Positions 40,919 to 49,639 of a stretch of DNA of 64,000 bases are shown one piece after another. The stretch covers positions 1,054,001-1,118,000 of the forward strand of contig CBDCYF010000005.1 of assembly GCA_965224065.1 (NCBI GenBank), given 5' to 3'. Every line of letters starts with the position of its first letter. Positions within the stretch are counted from its first letter, which is position 1. The position numbers were made by a program, and so were the translations under genes. This stretch comes from JAOTZA01 sp965224065. GTDB lineage: Bacteria > Acidobacteriota > Thermoanaerobaculia > Multivoradales > JAHEKO01. The notes beneath the pieces were generated by a model. That model was not told the DNA's origin. It saw only the letters and a list, made by a program, of their open reading frames with translations, and did no database searches.

Positions 40919-41157
40919 CGGATGATCCTAGCTGGTATCAAGACGGGCGGGGGCAAGCCCCGCCCCTGCAAATCCCGGTAGGGACCGGATTCAATTCGGA
41001 ACTCGGTCTGAAGCGGCTGGCGTCTCTGCCAGCCGTCGATCCGCCGGCACATCGTTGCGGCCGGCAGGGGCGCCGGCCGCTTCAATTCTCAACGGGCGGG
41101 GGCAAGCCCCGCCCCTACCGGGGATTTTGTAGGGGCGGGGCTTGCCCCCGCCCGCTA
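40919..41157. repeat. repeat-dense intergenic region
   Basis: Four repeats in 239 bases: G1 at 40945-40969, G2 pair at 41010-41035 and 41057-41085, and an inverted G1 pair at 41094-41118 and 41129-41153. It also holds the GNAT -10 (40925-40930). The 25-bp G1 stem-loop abuts the pcm stop and is probably a terminator. Confidence 0.75.
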
Positions 41158-41898
41158 TCAATCCGGCTCAGAGACCATCGGGACGAACAACACCGGCGCC
41201 ACCATGCGTTTTTTGAAGCCATCCTTGGTCTTGGTGATCTCGACCAGATCCTGGATGTAGCTGCCCACAGGAACGATCATCTTGCCGCCCACCTTGAGCT
41301 GCTCGACCAGCTTCTCGGGCACTTCGGGCGGGGCTGCCGTCACCATGATCGAATCAAAGGGAGCCTCTTCGGGCCATCCCCCATAGCCGTCACCGGTCCG
41401 CACCCGGACGTTGTCGTACCCCAATCCGCCGAGGGTCTTCTCGGCGCGTTTGGCCAGGCTGTCGCGAATCTCGATCGAGTAGACCTCGCGCGCCAAACGC
41501 GACAGGACAGCGGCCTGGTAGCCCGACCCGGTTCCGATCTCGAGGACCTTCTCGTCGCCGTCCAGCTCCAGAAGCTCGGTCATGAGAGCGACGATGTAGG
41601 GCTGAGAGATGGTCTGGCCGTCTCCGATGCTCTGCGGGCTGTCGACGTAGGCGCGGTCGCGCACCGATTCCGGCACAAAGAGATGGCGAGGGACCTCTTG
41701 CATGGCTTGGAGGACCCCTTTGTGCCGGACCCCGCGCTTGCGGATCTGCTTCTCCACCATCTCGTGGCGCAGACCCGCAAACGGGTCATTCTGCGGCGGC
41801 TGTGGTTCGAGTGCCATCGCGGGCCCCGGGATGTCGCCGGCCGCCAGCAGCAGCCCCAGCGACAGCGCAAGCCTAGCCGATGCCCTGGAGATCCTCAC
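41158..41898 (-). CDS. pcm: exported protein-L-isoaspartate O-methyltransferase
   Basis: 246 residues. MVEKQIRKRGVRHKGVLQAM, RHLFVPESVRDRAYVDSPQS, IGDGQTISQPYIVALMTELL, VLEIGTGSGYQAAVLSRLA and VTAAPPEVPEKLVEQL are the PIMT signature. It repairs isoaspartyl residues using SAM. Unlike the usual cytosolic enzyme it has an N-terminal signal peptide (LALSLGLLLAAGDIPGPAMA), so it should act in the periplasm, where the SAM source is unclear. Its ATG overlaps the amidohydrolase stop by four bases. Confidence 0.92.
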   Translation of the reverse strand: MRISRASARLALSLGLLLAAGDIPGPAMALEPQPPQNDPFAGLRHEMVEKQIRKRGVRHKGVLQAMQEVPRHLFVPESVRDRAYVDSPQSIGDGQTISQPYIVALMTELLELDGDEKVLEIGTGSGYQAAVLSRLAREVYSIEIRDSLAKRAEKTLGGLGYDNVRVRTGDGYGGWPEEAPFDSIMVTAAPPEVPEKLVEQLKVGGKMIVPVGSYIQDLVEITKTKDGFKKRMVAPVLFVPMVSEPD

Positions 41899-43634
41899 CG
41901 CGCGCCCTCCCGCCGGTAGACGATCTCACCGTCCACCAGGGTGTAGTCGATCTCGACCTCCCGCAGCTCGCTCGCCGGAATCCGCATCGGGTCCCCTGCG
42001 TAGACCACCAGGTCCGCCCGCTTGCCGACGTCGAGCGAGCCAACTTCGTCTTCCAGGAAGAGCGAGTACGCGGCATCTAGAGTAAAGCCCCGAAGCGCTT
42101 CTTCCCGGGTCATCTTCTCCCCCGGCTGCCAGCCGCCCTCGGGATGGCCGGCCGAGTCCTGGCGAGTCACCGCAGCGTAGAGCCCGTGGGCGGGATCGGC
42201 CAGCTCGACCGGAAAATCGCTGCCAAAGGCCAGCCGCCCGCCGGCGTCGAGGACCTTGCGCCAAGCGTAAGCGCCTTGGATCCTCACCGCACCGACCCGG
42301 TCCTCGGCCCACGGCATGTCCGAGGTGGCGTGGGTGGGCTGCATCGACGCGATCACCCCGAGCTGGGTCATGCGCTCGATGTCGGCGAGACGCATGACTT
42401 GGGCGTGCTCGATCCGGAAGCGGGCCGCCGGACGTGGCTTGCCAAAACAGCGTTCCAGCCCGTCCAGCGTGATCAGATTCCCGCGGTCACCGATGGCGTG
42501 GATGCCGACCTGGAAACCGACGTCGAGGGCACGACCGCAGACGTCGTAGATGTGGTCGGAGGACGTGCGCAAAAGCCCCAGATTCTGAGGCTCGTCGCTG
42601 TAGCCCTCGATGAGCGCGGCGCCTCGGCTGCCGAGGGCGCCGTCCGAGTACATCTTGATGCCCCGCACCAGGAGCCGCGCTTCGGGATCGATCTCCGGCC
42701 CACGCTCGAACCAGGCGTCGAGCAGTTCGGCCTCGTCGGTCAGAAAAAGCGCCGCGCGGATCGGCAGCTTGTTCTCCGAGCGCAACGCGGCATAGGCGGA
42801 GTATTCGTGCTGGTCGATTCCCATCTCGGTGACCGTGGTGAGACCACGGGCCAGGCAGTGCCCGGCTCCCGCGGCGATCCAGCGCCGGTTGTCGGCCAGC
42901 GCGGTACCTCCGGCGCTCTCGCCCGCTGCGGCCGCGGGGCCGTCGCCGCCCCCCTCTCGATCCGAGAACCGGCCGCGCGCTAAGGTCATGGCGTCATCGA
43001 TCAGGACACCGGTGAGCTCGCCACTGGCTTCGCGCAGAAAACGGCCGCCCGGGGGGGCCTCGATCGTCGCGTCGAGCCCCAGCTCTTCCATCGCCCGGGC
43101 GTTGAGCAAGGCCGCGTGGCCGTCGATCCGTCGCATCCACACCGGATGGTCGGGCACCGCTTCGCTGAGCGCCCGGTGGTTCGGAAACTCCCTGACCGCC
43201 CAGTCGTTCTGATCCCAGCCACGGCCATTGACCCACTCGCCGGCGGGTAGCTGGGCGGCTCCGGCCCGTACCCGGTCGATCACCTCTTCATACGACGAGG
43301 TGCCCACCAGATCCACCTCCGAAAGAGCCCGCCCCAGGCCAATGAGGTGGGAATGCGCGTCGATCAGGCCCGGAGTGACCGCGCGGCCCCCCAGATCTAG
43401 GACTTCGGTACCCTCGCCGATCCAGCCGGCCAGCTCGGAGTCGGACCCCAGAAAGGCGATCCGCCCTCCGCGCACCGCCAGACTCCCCTCCACCGACCCC
43501 GGCCGGGACACCGGGTAGAAGACGCCGTTTCTCAGCACGAGATCGGCGGCGTCCTCGGCAAACGACGGCGACGCCACCGCCGAAACGCCCGCCAGGACAA
43601 TAGACAGGATGATCGGGGCGGATCGGCGGTTCAT
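41895..43634 (-). CDS. exported amidohydrolase, YtcJ type
   Basis: 579 residues. I start at ATG 43634, because MNRRSAPIILSIVLAGVSAV plus ASPSFA is a signal peptide and the sigma-54-like promoter at 43691 would start transcription near 43680, inside the longer frame. Amidohydrolase-3 features: GLIDAHSHLIGLGRAL (HxH), VNGRGWDQNDW, MYSDGALGSRGAAL, VGIHAIGDRGNLITLDGLE, RFRIEHAQVM and AFGSDFPVELADP. Hydrolyses an amide or related bond; substrate unknown. Translated together with the exported PIMT. Confidence 0.88.
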   Translation of the reverse strand: MNRRSAPIILSIVLAGVSAVASPSFAEDAADLVLRNGVFYPVSRPGSVEGSLAVRGGRIAFLGSDSELAGWIGEGTEVLDLGGRAVTPGLIDAHSHLIGLGRALSEVDLVGTSSYEEVIDRVRAGAAQLPAGEWVNGRGWDQNDWAVREFPNHRALSEAVPDHPVWMRRIDGHAALLNARAMEELGLDATIEAPPGGRFLREASGELTGVLIDDAMTLARGRFSDREGGGDGPAAAAGESAGGTALADNRRWIAAGAGHCLARGLTTVTEMGIDQHEYSAYAALRSENKLPIRAALFLTDEAELLDAWFERGPEIDPEARLLVRGIKMYSDGALGSRGAALIEGYSDEPQNLGLLRTSSDHIYDVCGRALDVGFQVGIHAIGDRGNLITLDGLERCFGKPRPAARFRIEHAQVMRLADIERMTQLGVIASMQPTHATSDMPWAEDRVGAVRIQGAYAWRKVLDAGGRLAFGSDFPVELADPAHGLYAAVTRQDSAGHPEGGWQPGEKMTREEALRGFTLDAAYSLFLEDEVGSLDVGKRADLVVYAGDPMRIPASELREVEIDYTLVDGEIVYRREGAR

Positions 43635-43690
43635 TCGGCGGGTCTCCGTGGGAGCGCGAGAGTCACCCCCACATTCTGACAAGCAGCGGG

Positions 43691-43706
43691 TGCAATTGCC
43701 AGGCCA
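43691..43706 (-). promoter_or_regulatory. sigma-54-like promoter of the amidohydrolase-pcm operon
   Basis: Minus strand TGGCCTGGCAATTGCA fits TGGCACG-N4-TTGCW with two mismatches and has GG and GC exactly ten bases apart. Predicted start near 43680, about 46 bases before ATG 43634. No associated enhancer sites were found. Confidence 0.5.
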
Positions 43707-43730
43707 AGGCCGAGCCGATGTCCGTGTCTA

Positions 43731-46700
43731 TTACTCGCCCAATTGACGCATCAGCACTTCGACCGCCTTTTCCAGTTGCTGGTCGCGTCCCTGGGCCTCG
43801 AGCTGCGGTTCGTTGTCGACCTCGTAGTCGGGGTCAAAATGGTTGTTCTCCATCGGGACGCCGTCGTTGTCCAGCCAGGTGACTTGCGGAATGCCAAAGA
43901 CAGTCTCGCGGTTCTGAAGCGTTTCCCACCACACCGAGGTGCACGTGCCGGGTACCTGCATACCCACCGTCTTGCCCAGGTTCAACGAGCGGTAGGCGTT
44001 GGGTACACAGTGGGCATCGGAGTAGTTGCCCTCGTTCTGGATGATGATCGAAGGCTTTGTCCAGCGGTTGGACGGGATCGAGCCCAACCACTGGCCTCGT
44101 GGCTTGGCGCGCATGTAAGTCTCGCCCGACAGCAGGATCGGCAGCGCCTCGTCCAGATTGCCGCCGCCGTTGAACCGCGTGTCCAGGATGATCGCCTCCT
44201 TGTCGACCGACTCGCCAAAGATGTCTTCAAAGACCGATCGCAACGGCCCGTCGGTCATGCCGCGGATGTGGGTGTAGCCGATCCGCCCACCGGACAGGCG
44301 GTCGACCTCGTCACGACGCGACCGGACCCAGCGCTCATAGCGCAGAGCCCTGTCGCTCGAAATCGGCTTGACCACCTCTTCCCAGGCCTCTCCCTGGTCG
44401 TTGCTCAAAGACAGCCGCACGTTGGCGCCCGCTTTGTGGTTCAGCAGCGGATACCAGTTCTCCCCCGCACCGATGGTCACACCGTCGATGGCCGTTATGA
44501 CGGTTCCGTCGACGATGTCTTTCTTGGTATTGAGCAACGGGCTCCCCGGCATGACCTCGGCAATGCGGATCCCCGCCTCGGTCCACGAACGATCGGGAAA
44601 AAAGCCCAGGCTGGCGGTGGCGTCGCCTCCCCCGCCACGGGAACGATAGCGCCCGCCGGTGTGTGAAGCGTTCAACTCTCCCAGCAGCTCGGACAGCAGG
44701 TCGGCGAAGTCCCGGTTGTTGTCGATGTGGGGCAAAAAGCGGCTGTACGCTTTCTTGTACATGTCCCAGTCCACGCCGTGCATGTCGACGTCGTGGAATT
44801 TCTTCAAGGTCTGACGCCAGACGTGCTCGTACAGGTAGGCGCGCTCCGCCGCGGGTTCCAATTCCATCCGGGCGGCGAGCGACACCGGCTTGACCTCGCC
44901 CGATTCGATCTCGACCTGGCGCAACGAGCCATCGGCGAGGAAAAAGGCCTTTTTGCCGTCTTTGTCCATCAGCAAGTTGCTCGCTCGTTCGGCGTTCAAC
45001 TTGGCCAGCAGTTTGATCTCCTGCTTGCGGTGTTGGTAACTCCACAGGTCGTAGCCCTTCTCGAAACGCGCCAGATACAGCAGCCGCTCGCCGTCGGGGG
45101 TCAGCAACGCGCTGCCCAGTCGCGACGAGTGAATCGTCAACCGGGTGGTGCGGTCTTCCAGGCCTTCGAGGTCGATCTCGACCGGATCGGGCAGCTCGAC
45201 GTCCTCGTCCGGGTCCTTTTTGTCGTTGGTCTTGCCTTTCTTTTTGCCCTTCTGCTTGCCGTCGGCTTCGGCGCCCTCATCCTCGTCGCCCTTCTCTTTC
45301 TCCTTGGCCTTCTCCTCGAGCTCCTTGACCTGCTCGAGCTCCAACTCCGACAGACGCCAGCGATCCCAGGCCTCGTCATTCAGGAATGCCATCCGGACAT
45401 CGAACTCCGAGGGCCAGCCGGCTTGCAAGCGGCCACCCCAGCGGTCCGTGTACCAGTACACCGCGTTGCCTTCGATGCCCCAGCGACCGGCGACGTCCTC
45501 GTAGCCACTGTTGGTGAGGTTCACCGCTTCCCCACCGCCGTCGGCTGAAACCAGCCCGACCTCGCTGGACCAGCGCGAGTCGCTGAGAAAGTCCACCAGG
45601 AAATACCGCGCGTCGGGAGACCAGGCGTAGTGCTGGTCGCCGTCGAGATAGGAGTAGTTGCGATTGCCGGCCAAGATCGTTCTCCGTTCGCCGGTCTCCA
45701 GGTTCAGGACCTCCAGTTGCGTGCGCTCCAAGAGGTAGGCCACTTCCTTGCCATCGGGTGAGAAGCGTGGCTGGAAGGTCTCCTCCGCGATCTCCAGCAA
45801 CGCGGCCTCTTCGAGCGCGGTCGCGTTGAAGAAGTTCAGCTCGTTCTCATCGGTGAGGTTCATACGGTAGAGGTTCCAGCTGCCGTTTCGTTCGCCGGCG
45901 TAGAGCAGGCTGCGACCGTCGGGATGAAAGCTGACCGAGCGCTCCTGCTCCGGGGTGGCCGTGATCCGGCGGGCGGCATCGTGCTGTGTCGAGGTGACAA
46001 ACACTTCGCCGCGGGCGATAAAAGCGATCTCCTTGCCGTCGGGCGAGACGTCGAACTCGGTGATCTGGTCGGCGACGTCGATAAAGCGCTCGGCGTTCTT
46101 GCGCAGATCCAGCTCGGCGTCGACCTCGATCCGGGTGCTCGCCGAGGCTCCCGCGCGGCGCACATAGATGGCCCCGTCCCACGAGTAGGCCAGATCGCCA
46201 CCGTCCGAGATGCTGAGGAAGCGCACCGGGTGCGTGTCGTGCTCGGTGATCCGGACCGGATTGTCCGGGTCGTCCAGGTCCAGGCGCCAGACGTTGAAGC
46301 TGCCCGAGCGCTCGGACAAGTAATACAGAGATCTCTGGTCCGGGCCGAACACGGGCTCGCGATCGTCGTAGCCGGAGTCGGTCAGCCGGGTGTGTGTACC
46401 CGAGCTCGTATCGTGGATCCAAACGTCGCGGGCAAAGGACGAATTGTCGTGCTTGCGCCAGGGACTCTCATAGCCCTTGACGTCGGAGTAGGCCAACAGG
46501 GTGCCGGCCCGGTTGTGGACCGCGTGAAGGGCGGGAGTCGTGAGGACCTGCCGCGGCATCCCGCCGGACAACGACACCTCGTACAGCTCGGGCTGGGCGC
46601 CGGTGGGGAACTGCACGCAGTCGACGTCGTCGAGGCGCGACGACCGGAAGACCACGGCGTCACCGGTGGGACTAAACGACACCGGGATGTCGGACGCGGA

Positions 46701-47024
46701 GTGAAACGTGAGCCGGACGGCCTCGCCGCCATCGGCCGGTAGGCTCCACACGTCGTAGTTGCCATAGCGGTCCGACGCAAAAGCGATGCGCTTGCCGTCC
46801 CGGGACCAGACCGGATGGGAATCGTGGGCTTCGTGCAAGGTCAGCGGCCGCGCGGTGCCGCCCTCGGCCGGAACCCGCCACAGATCGCCCCGGTAGTTGA
46901 AGACGATTGTCGTTGCGTCGGGCGAGATCGCGGGCTCGCGCAGCCACAGCGACTCCGCGCCCTCGGAGGGCGGCCCGATCAACACCAATGCACAAACCAG
47001 TGCGCTCCTCAGCAGTTGCTTCAT
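43731..47024 (-). CDS. tricorn-like peptidase (beta-propeller, PDZ, S41 protease)
   Basis: 1097 residues. Signal peptide at the N-terminus (LLRSALVCALVLIGPPSEGA). Residues about 30-560 form WD/TolB-like propeller blades (PAISPDATTIVFNYRGDLWR, HPVWSRDGKRIAFASDRYG). A Lys/Glu-rich linker lies at about 575-625, then a second, shorter propeller part, a C1 domain, PDZ (ADGTVI-like IVDGTVITAIDGVTI) and the S41 core with GGNLDEALPILLSGETYM and NEGNYSDAHCVPNAY, whose Ser is the likely nucleophile. Exported protease that trims long peptides. Stands alone between the operons. Confidence 0.92.
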   Translation of the reverse strand: MKQLLRSALVCALVLIGPPSEGAESLWLREPAISPDATTIVFNYRGDLWRVPAEGGTARPLTLHEAHDSHPVWSRDGKRIAFASDRYGNYDVWSLPADGGEAVRLTFHSASDIPVSFSPTGDAVVFRSSRLDDVDCVQFPTGAQPELYEVSLSGGMPRQVLTTPALHAVHNRAGTLLAYSDVKGYESPWRKHDNSSFARDVWIHDTSSGTHTRLTDSGYDDREPVFGPDQRSLYYLSERSGSFNVWRLDLDDPDNPVRITEHDTHPVRFLSISDGGDLAYSWDGAIYVRRAGASASTRIEVDAELDLRKNAERFIDVADQITEFDVSPDGKEIAFIARGEVFVTSTQHDAARRITATPEQERSVSFHPDGRSLLYAGERNGSWNLYRMNLTDENELNFFNATALEEAALLEIAEETFQPRFSPDGKEVAYLLERTQLEVLNLETGERRTILAGNRNYSYLDGDQHYAWSPDARYFLVDFLSDSRWSSEVGLVSADGGGEAVNLTNSGYEDVAGRWGIEGNAVYWYTDRWGGRLQAGWPSEFDVRMAFLNDEAWDRWRLSELELEQVKELEEKAKEKEKGDEDEGAEADGKQKGKKKGKTNDKKDPDEDVELPDPVEIDLEGLEDRTTRLTIHSSRLGSALLTPDGERLLYLARFEKGYDLWSYQHRKQEIKLLAKLNAERASNLLMDKDGKKAFFLADGSLRQVEIESGEVKPVSLAARMELEPAAERAYLYEHVWRQTLKKFHDVDMHGVDWDMYKKAYSRFLPHIDNNRDFADLLSELLGELNASHTGGRYRSRGGGGDATASLGFFPDRSWTEAGIRIAEVMPGSPLLNTKKDIVDGTVITAIDGVTIGAGENWYPLLNHKAGANVRLSLSNDQGEAWEEVVKPISSDRALRYERWVRSRRDEVDRLSGGRIGYTHIRGMTDGPLRSVFEDIFGESVDKEAIILDTRFNGGGNLDEALPILLSGETYMRAKPRGQWLGSIPSNRWTKPSIIIQNEGNYSDAHCVPNAYRSLNLGKTVGMQVPGTCTSVWWETLQNRETVFGIPQVTWLDNDGVPMENNHFDPDYEVDNEPQLEAQGRDQQLEKAVEVLMRQLGE

Positions 47025-47146
47025 TTGCCGGATCTCCTCACTCGAGATTTTCGGGGAAACGTTGTCGGGGGGCGGGACGCGCCGGCCCCGCGAGCTCTAT
47101 TACGGCGGGCCGGGTCGCGAGTTTCGACTCTTTCGATCTCCGGCCA

Positions 47147-47180
47147 AAGAACAAAACCCGCCCAGCCGGGGCCGGGCGGG
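47147..47180 (-). terminator. rho-independent terminator after the 47203-48072 gene
   Basis: On the minus strand a CCCGCCC...GGGCGGG stem (47157-47180) is followed by TTTTGTTCT. It sits directly downstream of the leftward gene at 47203. Confidence 0.7.
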
Positions 47181-47202
47181 TCGAAAAAACGCTGCGCCGG
47201 AG

Positions 47203-48072
47203 CTATTCGCCTTCGGCGTCGTCTTTTATCATGCCGGCTTCTCCGTTGGCGGCTTCCGCCTCATACATCGCCGGGATAAAGCTCATGTCGGCGCGGATGG
47301 TGTAGTTCTCGGTGTCGTAGTTGTTGACGTACGAGAGCCATTCCTCGAGCATCTTCCCCGCCTCTTCCTGGCCGTAAGCCTCGGTGAGGATCTCGACGAT
47401 CTGTGGGCGTTCGTAGAAGGCCGCGGCGTTGGCCGCCGTGGTGACGATGGCGTACGAGCCCTGGCCGTATGCGACCTTGTGCACCTCGAAGCTACCTGTC
47501 TGCTCGGTCTTGGCGTATGCCTCGGCGGCCTTTTTCATCAAGGCACGGTATGGCTCGTCCTGGGAGGGCTCGACCCAGTGGACTCCGACCCTCAGAAAGC
47601 CGGGTGGCCCCATGGGCGGCGCGTGGTAGCTGAGCTCGGGCTCGAACTTGACGATCTCGCTGTAGTGCGACCGGACCGTGCTGGCACCCGCCACCAGCTC
47701 ATTCATCTTCTCCTCGCCAAGGGCCTCCGCCATCTCCTTGTTGCGAGCATCCTGCAGATCGAGGTCGGCATAGGAGCGGAACGGGAAGACATACACATAG
47801 GTGAACTGCGGTCCGGCGGAAGCCCACCAGGTCCAGTCCTCGCCCATCCCCGCGTCACGGAACGCCTTGACCCACTGGCGCGAGTTTTCCTCGTGCTCCA
47901 TCATCTTCGACGGGTGCACCTGGTCGAAGTGGATGATGCGGTAGAGAGGCATGTCGTCGTGCGAATGCTCCTCTCCTTCGTGGTGCTCGGCAAGCGCCGT
48001 GCTCGGCACCAGCAGGACCGCCACCGCAAACAAAGCGACGGCCGCCACGGACAGACTTCGAGTCAACTGCAT
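47203..48072 (-). CDS. exported alpha/beta-barrel-like protein of unknown function
   Basis: 289 residues; ATG behind GAGGAGAAG. Signal peptide SVAAVALFAVAVLLVPSTAL plus A-E. The N-terminus of the mature part is His/Glu-rich (HHEGEEHSHDD), a likely metal-binding patch. Two related halves (YRIIHFDQVHPSKMMEHEEN ... and FLRVGVHWVEPSQDEPYRAL) look like repeated NIPSNAP/dimeric ferredoxin-like domains. No catalytic residues identified. It has its own terminator. Confidence 0.7.
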   Translation of the reverse strand: MQLTRSLSVAAVALFAVAVLLVPSTALAEHHEGEEHSHDDMPLYRIIHFDQVHPSKMMEHEENSRQWVKAFRDAGMGEDWTWWASAGPQFTYVYVFPFRSYADLDLQDARNKEMAEALGEEKMNELVAGASTVRSHYSEIVKFEPELSYHAPPMGPPGFLRVGVHWVEPSQDEPYRALMKKAAEAYAKTEQTGSFEVHKVAYGQGSYAIVTTAANAAAFYERPQIVEILTEAYGQEEAGKMLEEWLSYVNNYDTENYTIRADMSFIPAMYEAEAANGEAGMIKDDAEGE

Positions 48073-48161
48073 ACTGCTTCTCCTCTCGTTCTCCGGGTTG
48101 TGAGGCCGTGGACCGGCCGTGTGTCTCTGCTTGCGCGGATTCTACACCCCGGTTCTGTTTC

Positions 48162-48209
48162 AATTCGGGGCCTGTCCCTACATTAAGAAAAAGGGACTGT
48201 CCCCGAATT
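48162..48209. repeat. REP-like inverted pair
   Basis: Arms 48162-48179 and 48192-48209 match with two differences around an AT-rich loop. The right arm is the exact inverse of the copy at 28041-28058. The AATTCGGGGACAGTCCCT form resembles sequences that flank REP-associated tyrosine transposases; no such gene is in the window. Confidence 0.6.
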
Positions 48210-48242
48210 ACGGGCTGTGGCCTCCACTAAGATACGCCCGCG

Positions 48243-49559
48243 ATGCGGGTGTTTTTTACCAACCTGGGCTGCAAGCTCAATCAGGCCGAGCTGGAGGCCC
48301 TCGGCCGGCGGTTTGTGGACGCCGGCTTTGGGGTCGCCCCGGCGCTCGAGGAGGCCGACCTGCACGTGGTCAACACCTGCACCGTCACCCACGCCGCCGC
48401 ACGGGACTCCCGCAAGATCGCCCGGCGGGGACGGCGGCTCAACCCACACCTCCGAACGGTTTTGACCGGCTGTCACGCCACCGCCGAGCCCGGGGAGTCC
48501 GCATCGCTCGAAGGTGTCGATCTGGTGGTACCCAACCGCCACAAGGAAGATCTCGTCGAGCGGGTTCGCGCGGCCTTTCCGGTCTTCGAAGCGCCGCCGG
48601 CGGACCGGTCGGTCCTCCCACCGGTTCCCTATGTGCCGCTCGCCTTTGGCAACTCGCGGGCGCTGGTCAAGATCGAGGACGGATGCAACATGACGTGCTC
48701 GTTCTGCATCATCCCGCTCACCCGTGGCGAACAGCGCAGCCGGCCGGCCGACGCGGTGGTGCGGGAAGTGGAGCTTCTGACCGCCAAGGGCGTCCATGAG
48801 GTCGTGCTGACCGGGGTACAGATCTCGGCCTACCGGGCGACCGTCCGGGGCGCCGAGCGCGGCGGGCTCTACGAGCTGGTCTGCCGACTTCTGGAGGAGA
48901 CCCGCGTCGGCCGGTTGCGGCTGACGTCGATCGCGCCCTGGCAGTTCGATCGCCGGCTGCTCTCGCTTCTCGAGACGGGGCGATTGTGCCGCCACTTTCA
49001 TCTCTCCCTGCAGAGCGGTTGTGACCGGACGCTGCGCCGGATGCGGCGTCCGTACTCCGCCAACGACTTTGCGTCGGTGGTCGAGGCCATCCGCGGGGCC
49101 GACCCCGATGTCGCAGTGACGACCGACGTGATCGCCGGCTTTCCCGGCGAGACCAACCTGGAGTTCGAGGAGAGCCTGGCCTTCTGTGCCGCGGTCGGCT
49201 TCTCACGACTCCACGCCTTCCCATTCTCGGCTCGGCCGGGAACCGAGGCCGCGACGCTTCCGAACCCGGTGCCGCATCCGGTCCAAAAGAAGCGCATGGG
49301 TCGGCTCCTGAGGCAGGCGCGAGCCGACGAGCAACGGTTCCTCGGCGGCCAGACCGGCCGCCGCGCCGAGGTCCTGTGGGAGAGGAAGCGACACGGCGCC
49401 TGGGCCGGTGTCACCGACAACTATGTCCGGGTTCTTTGCGCAAGCGACGGTGACCTGGGCGGCCGAGTGAGCGCAGTTCGACTGGGCGCGGCCCGGAACG
49501 GAGCGGTGGCGGGTCACCTCGACTCGGATCGCCGGCCAGCACGCAGGGCACTCGGATAG
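48243..49559 (+). CDS. mtaB: tRNA t6A37 methylthiotransferase MtaB
   Basis: 438 residues. MiaB/RimO/MtaB family: UPF0004 domain with VFFTNLGCKLNQAELEAL, HVVNTCTVTHAAARDS and LTGCHA carrying one iron-sulfur cluster, the radical-SAM motif EDGCNMTCSFCIIPLTRGEQ, SRP and VLTGVQISAYR, then a TRAM region with NYVRVLC. The NLGCKLNQ and TCTVTHAA variants favour MtaB. It adds a methylthio group to t6A37 in tRNA. It starts 30 bases after the REP-like pair. Confidence 0.92.
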   Translation: MRVFFTNLGCKLNQAELEALGRRFVDAGFGVAPALEEADLHVVNTCTVTHAAARDSRKIARRGRRLNPHLRTVLTGCHATAEPGESASLEGVDLVVPNRHKEDLVERVRAAFPVFEAPPADRSVLPPVPYVPLAFGNSRALVKIEDGCNMTCSFCIIPLTRGEQRSRPADAVVREVELLTAKGVHEVVLTGVQISAYRATVRGAERGGLYELVCRLLEETRVGRLRLTSIAPWQFDRRLLSLLETGRLCRHFHLSLQSGCDRTLRRMRRPYSANDFASVVEAIRGADPDVAVTTDVIAGFPGETNLEFEESLAFCAAVGFSRLHAFPFSARPGTEAATLPNPVPHPVQKKRMGRLLRQARADEQRFLGGQTGRRAEVLWERKRHGAWAGVTDNYVRVLCASDGDLGGRVSAVRLGAARNGAVAGHLDSDRRPARRALG

Positions 49560-49639
49560 CCGGAGGTTTTCTCATTCCAAGAAAACGAGACAGACGGTCG
49601 CGGCCGGGCAGGCGAGAAAAACCGCCCGAGCTGCTGAGC

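Noticed and set aside
40243..41153. CRISPR array
   Set aside because: Repeats are few, occur in both orientations, have irregular spacing and no cas genes are near; they are dispersed intergenic repeats.
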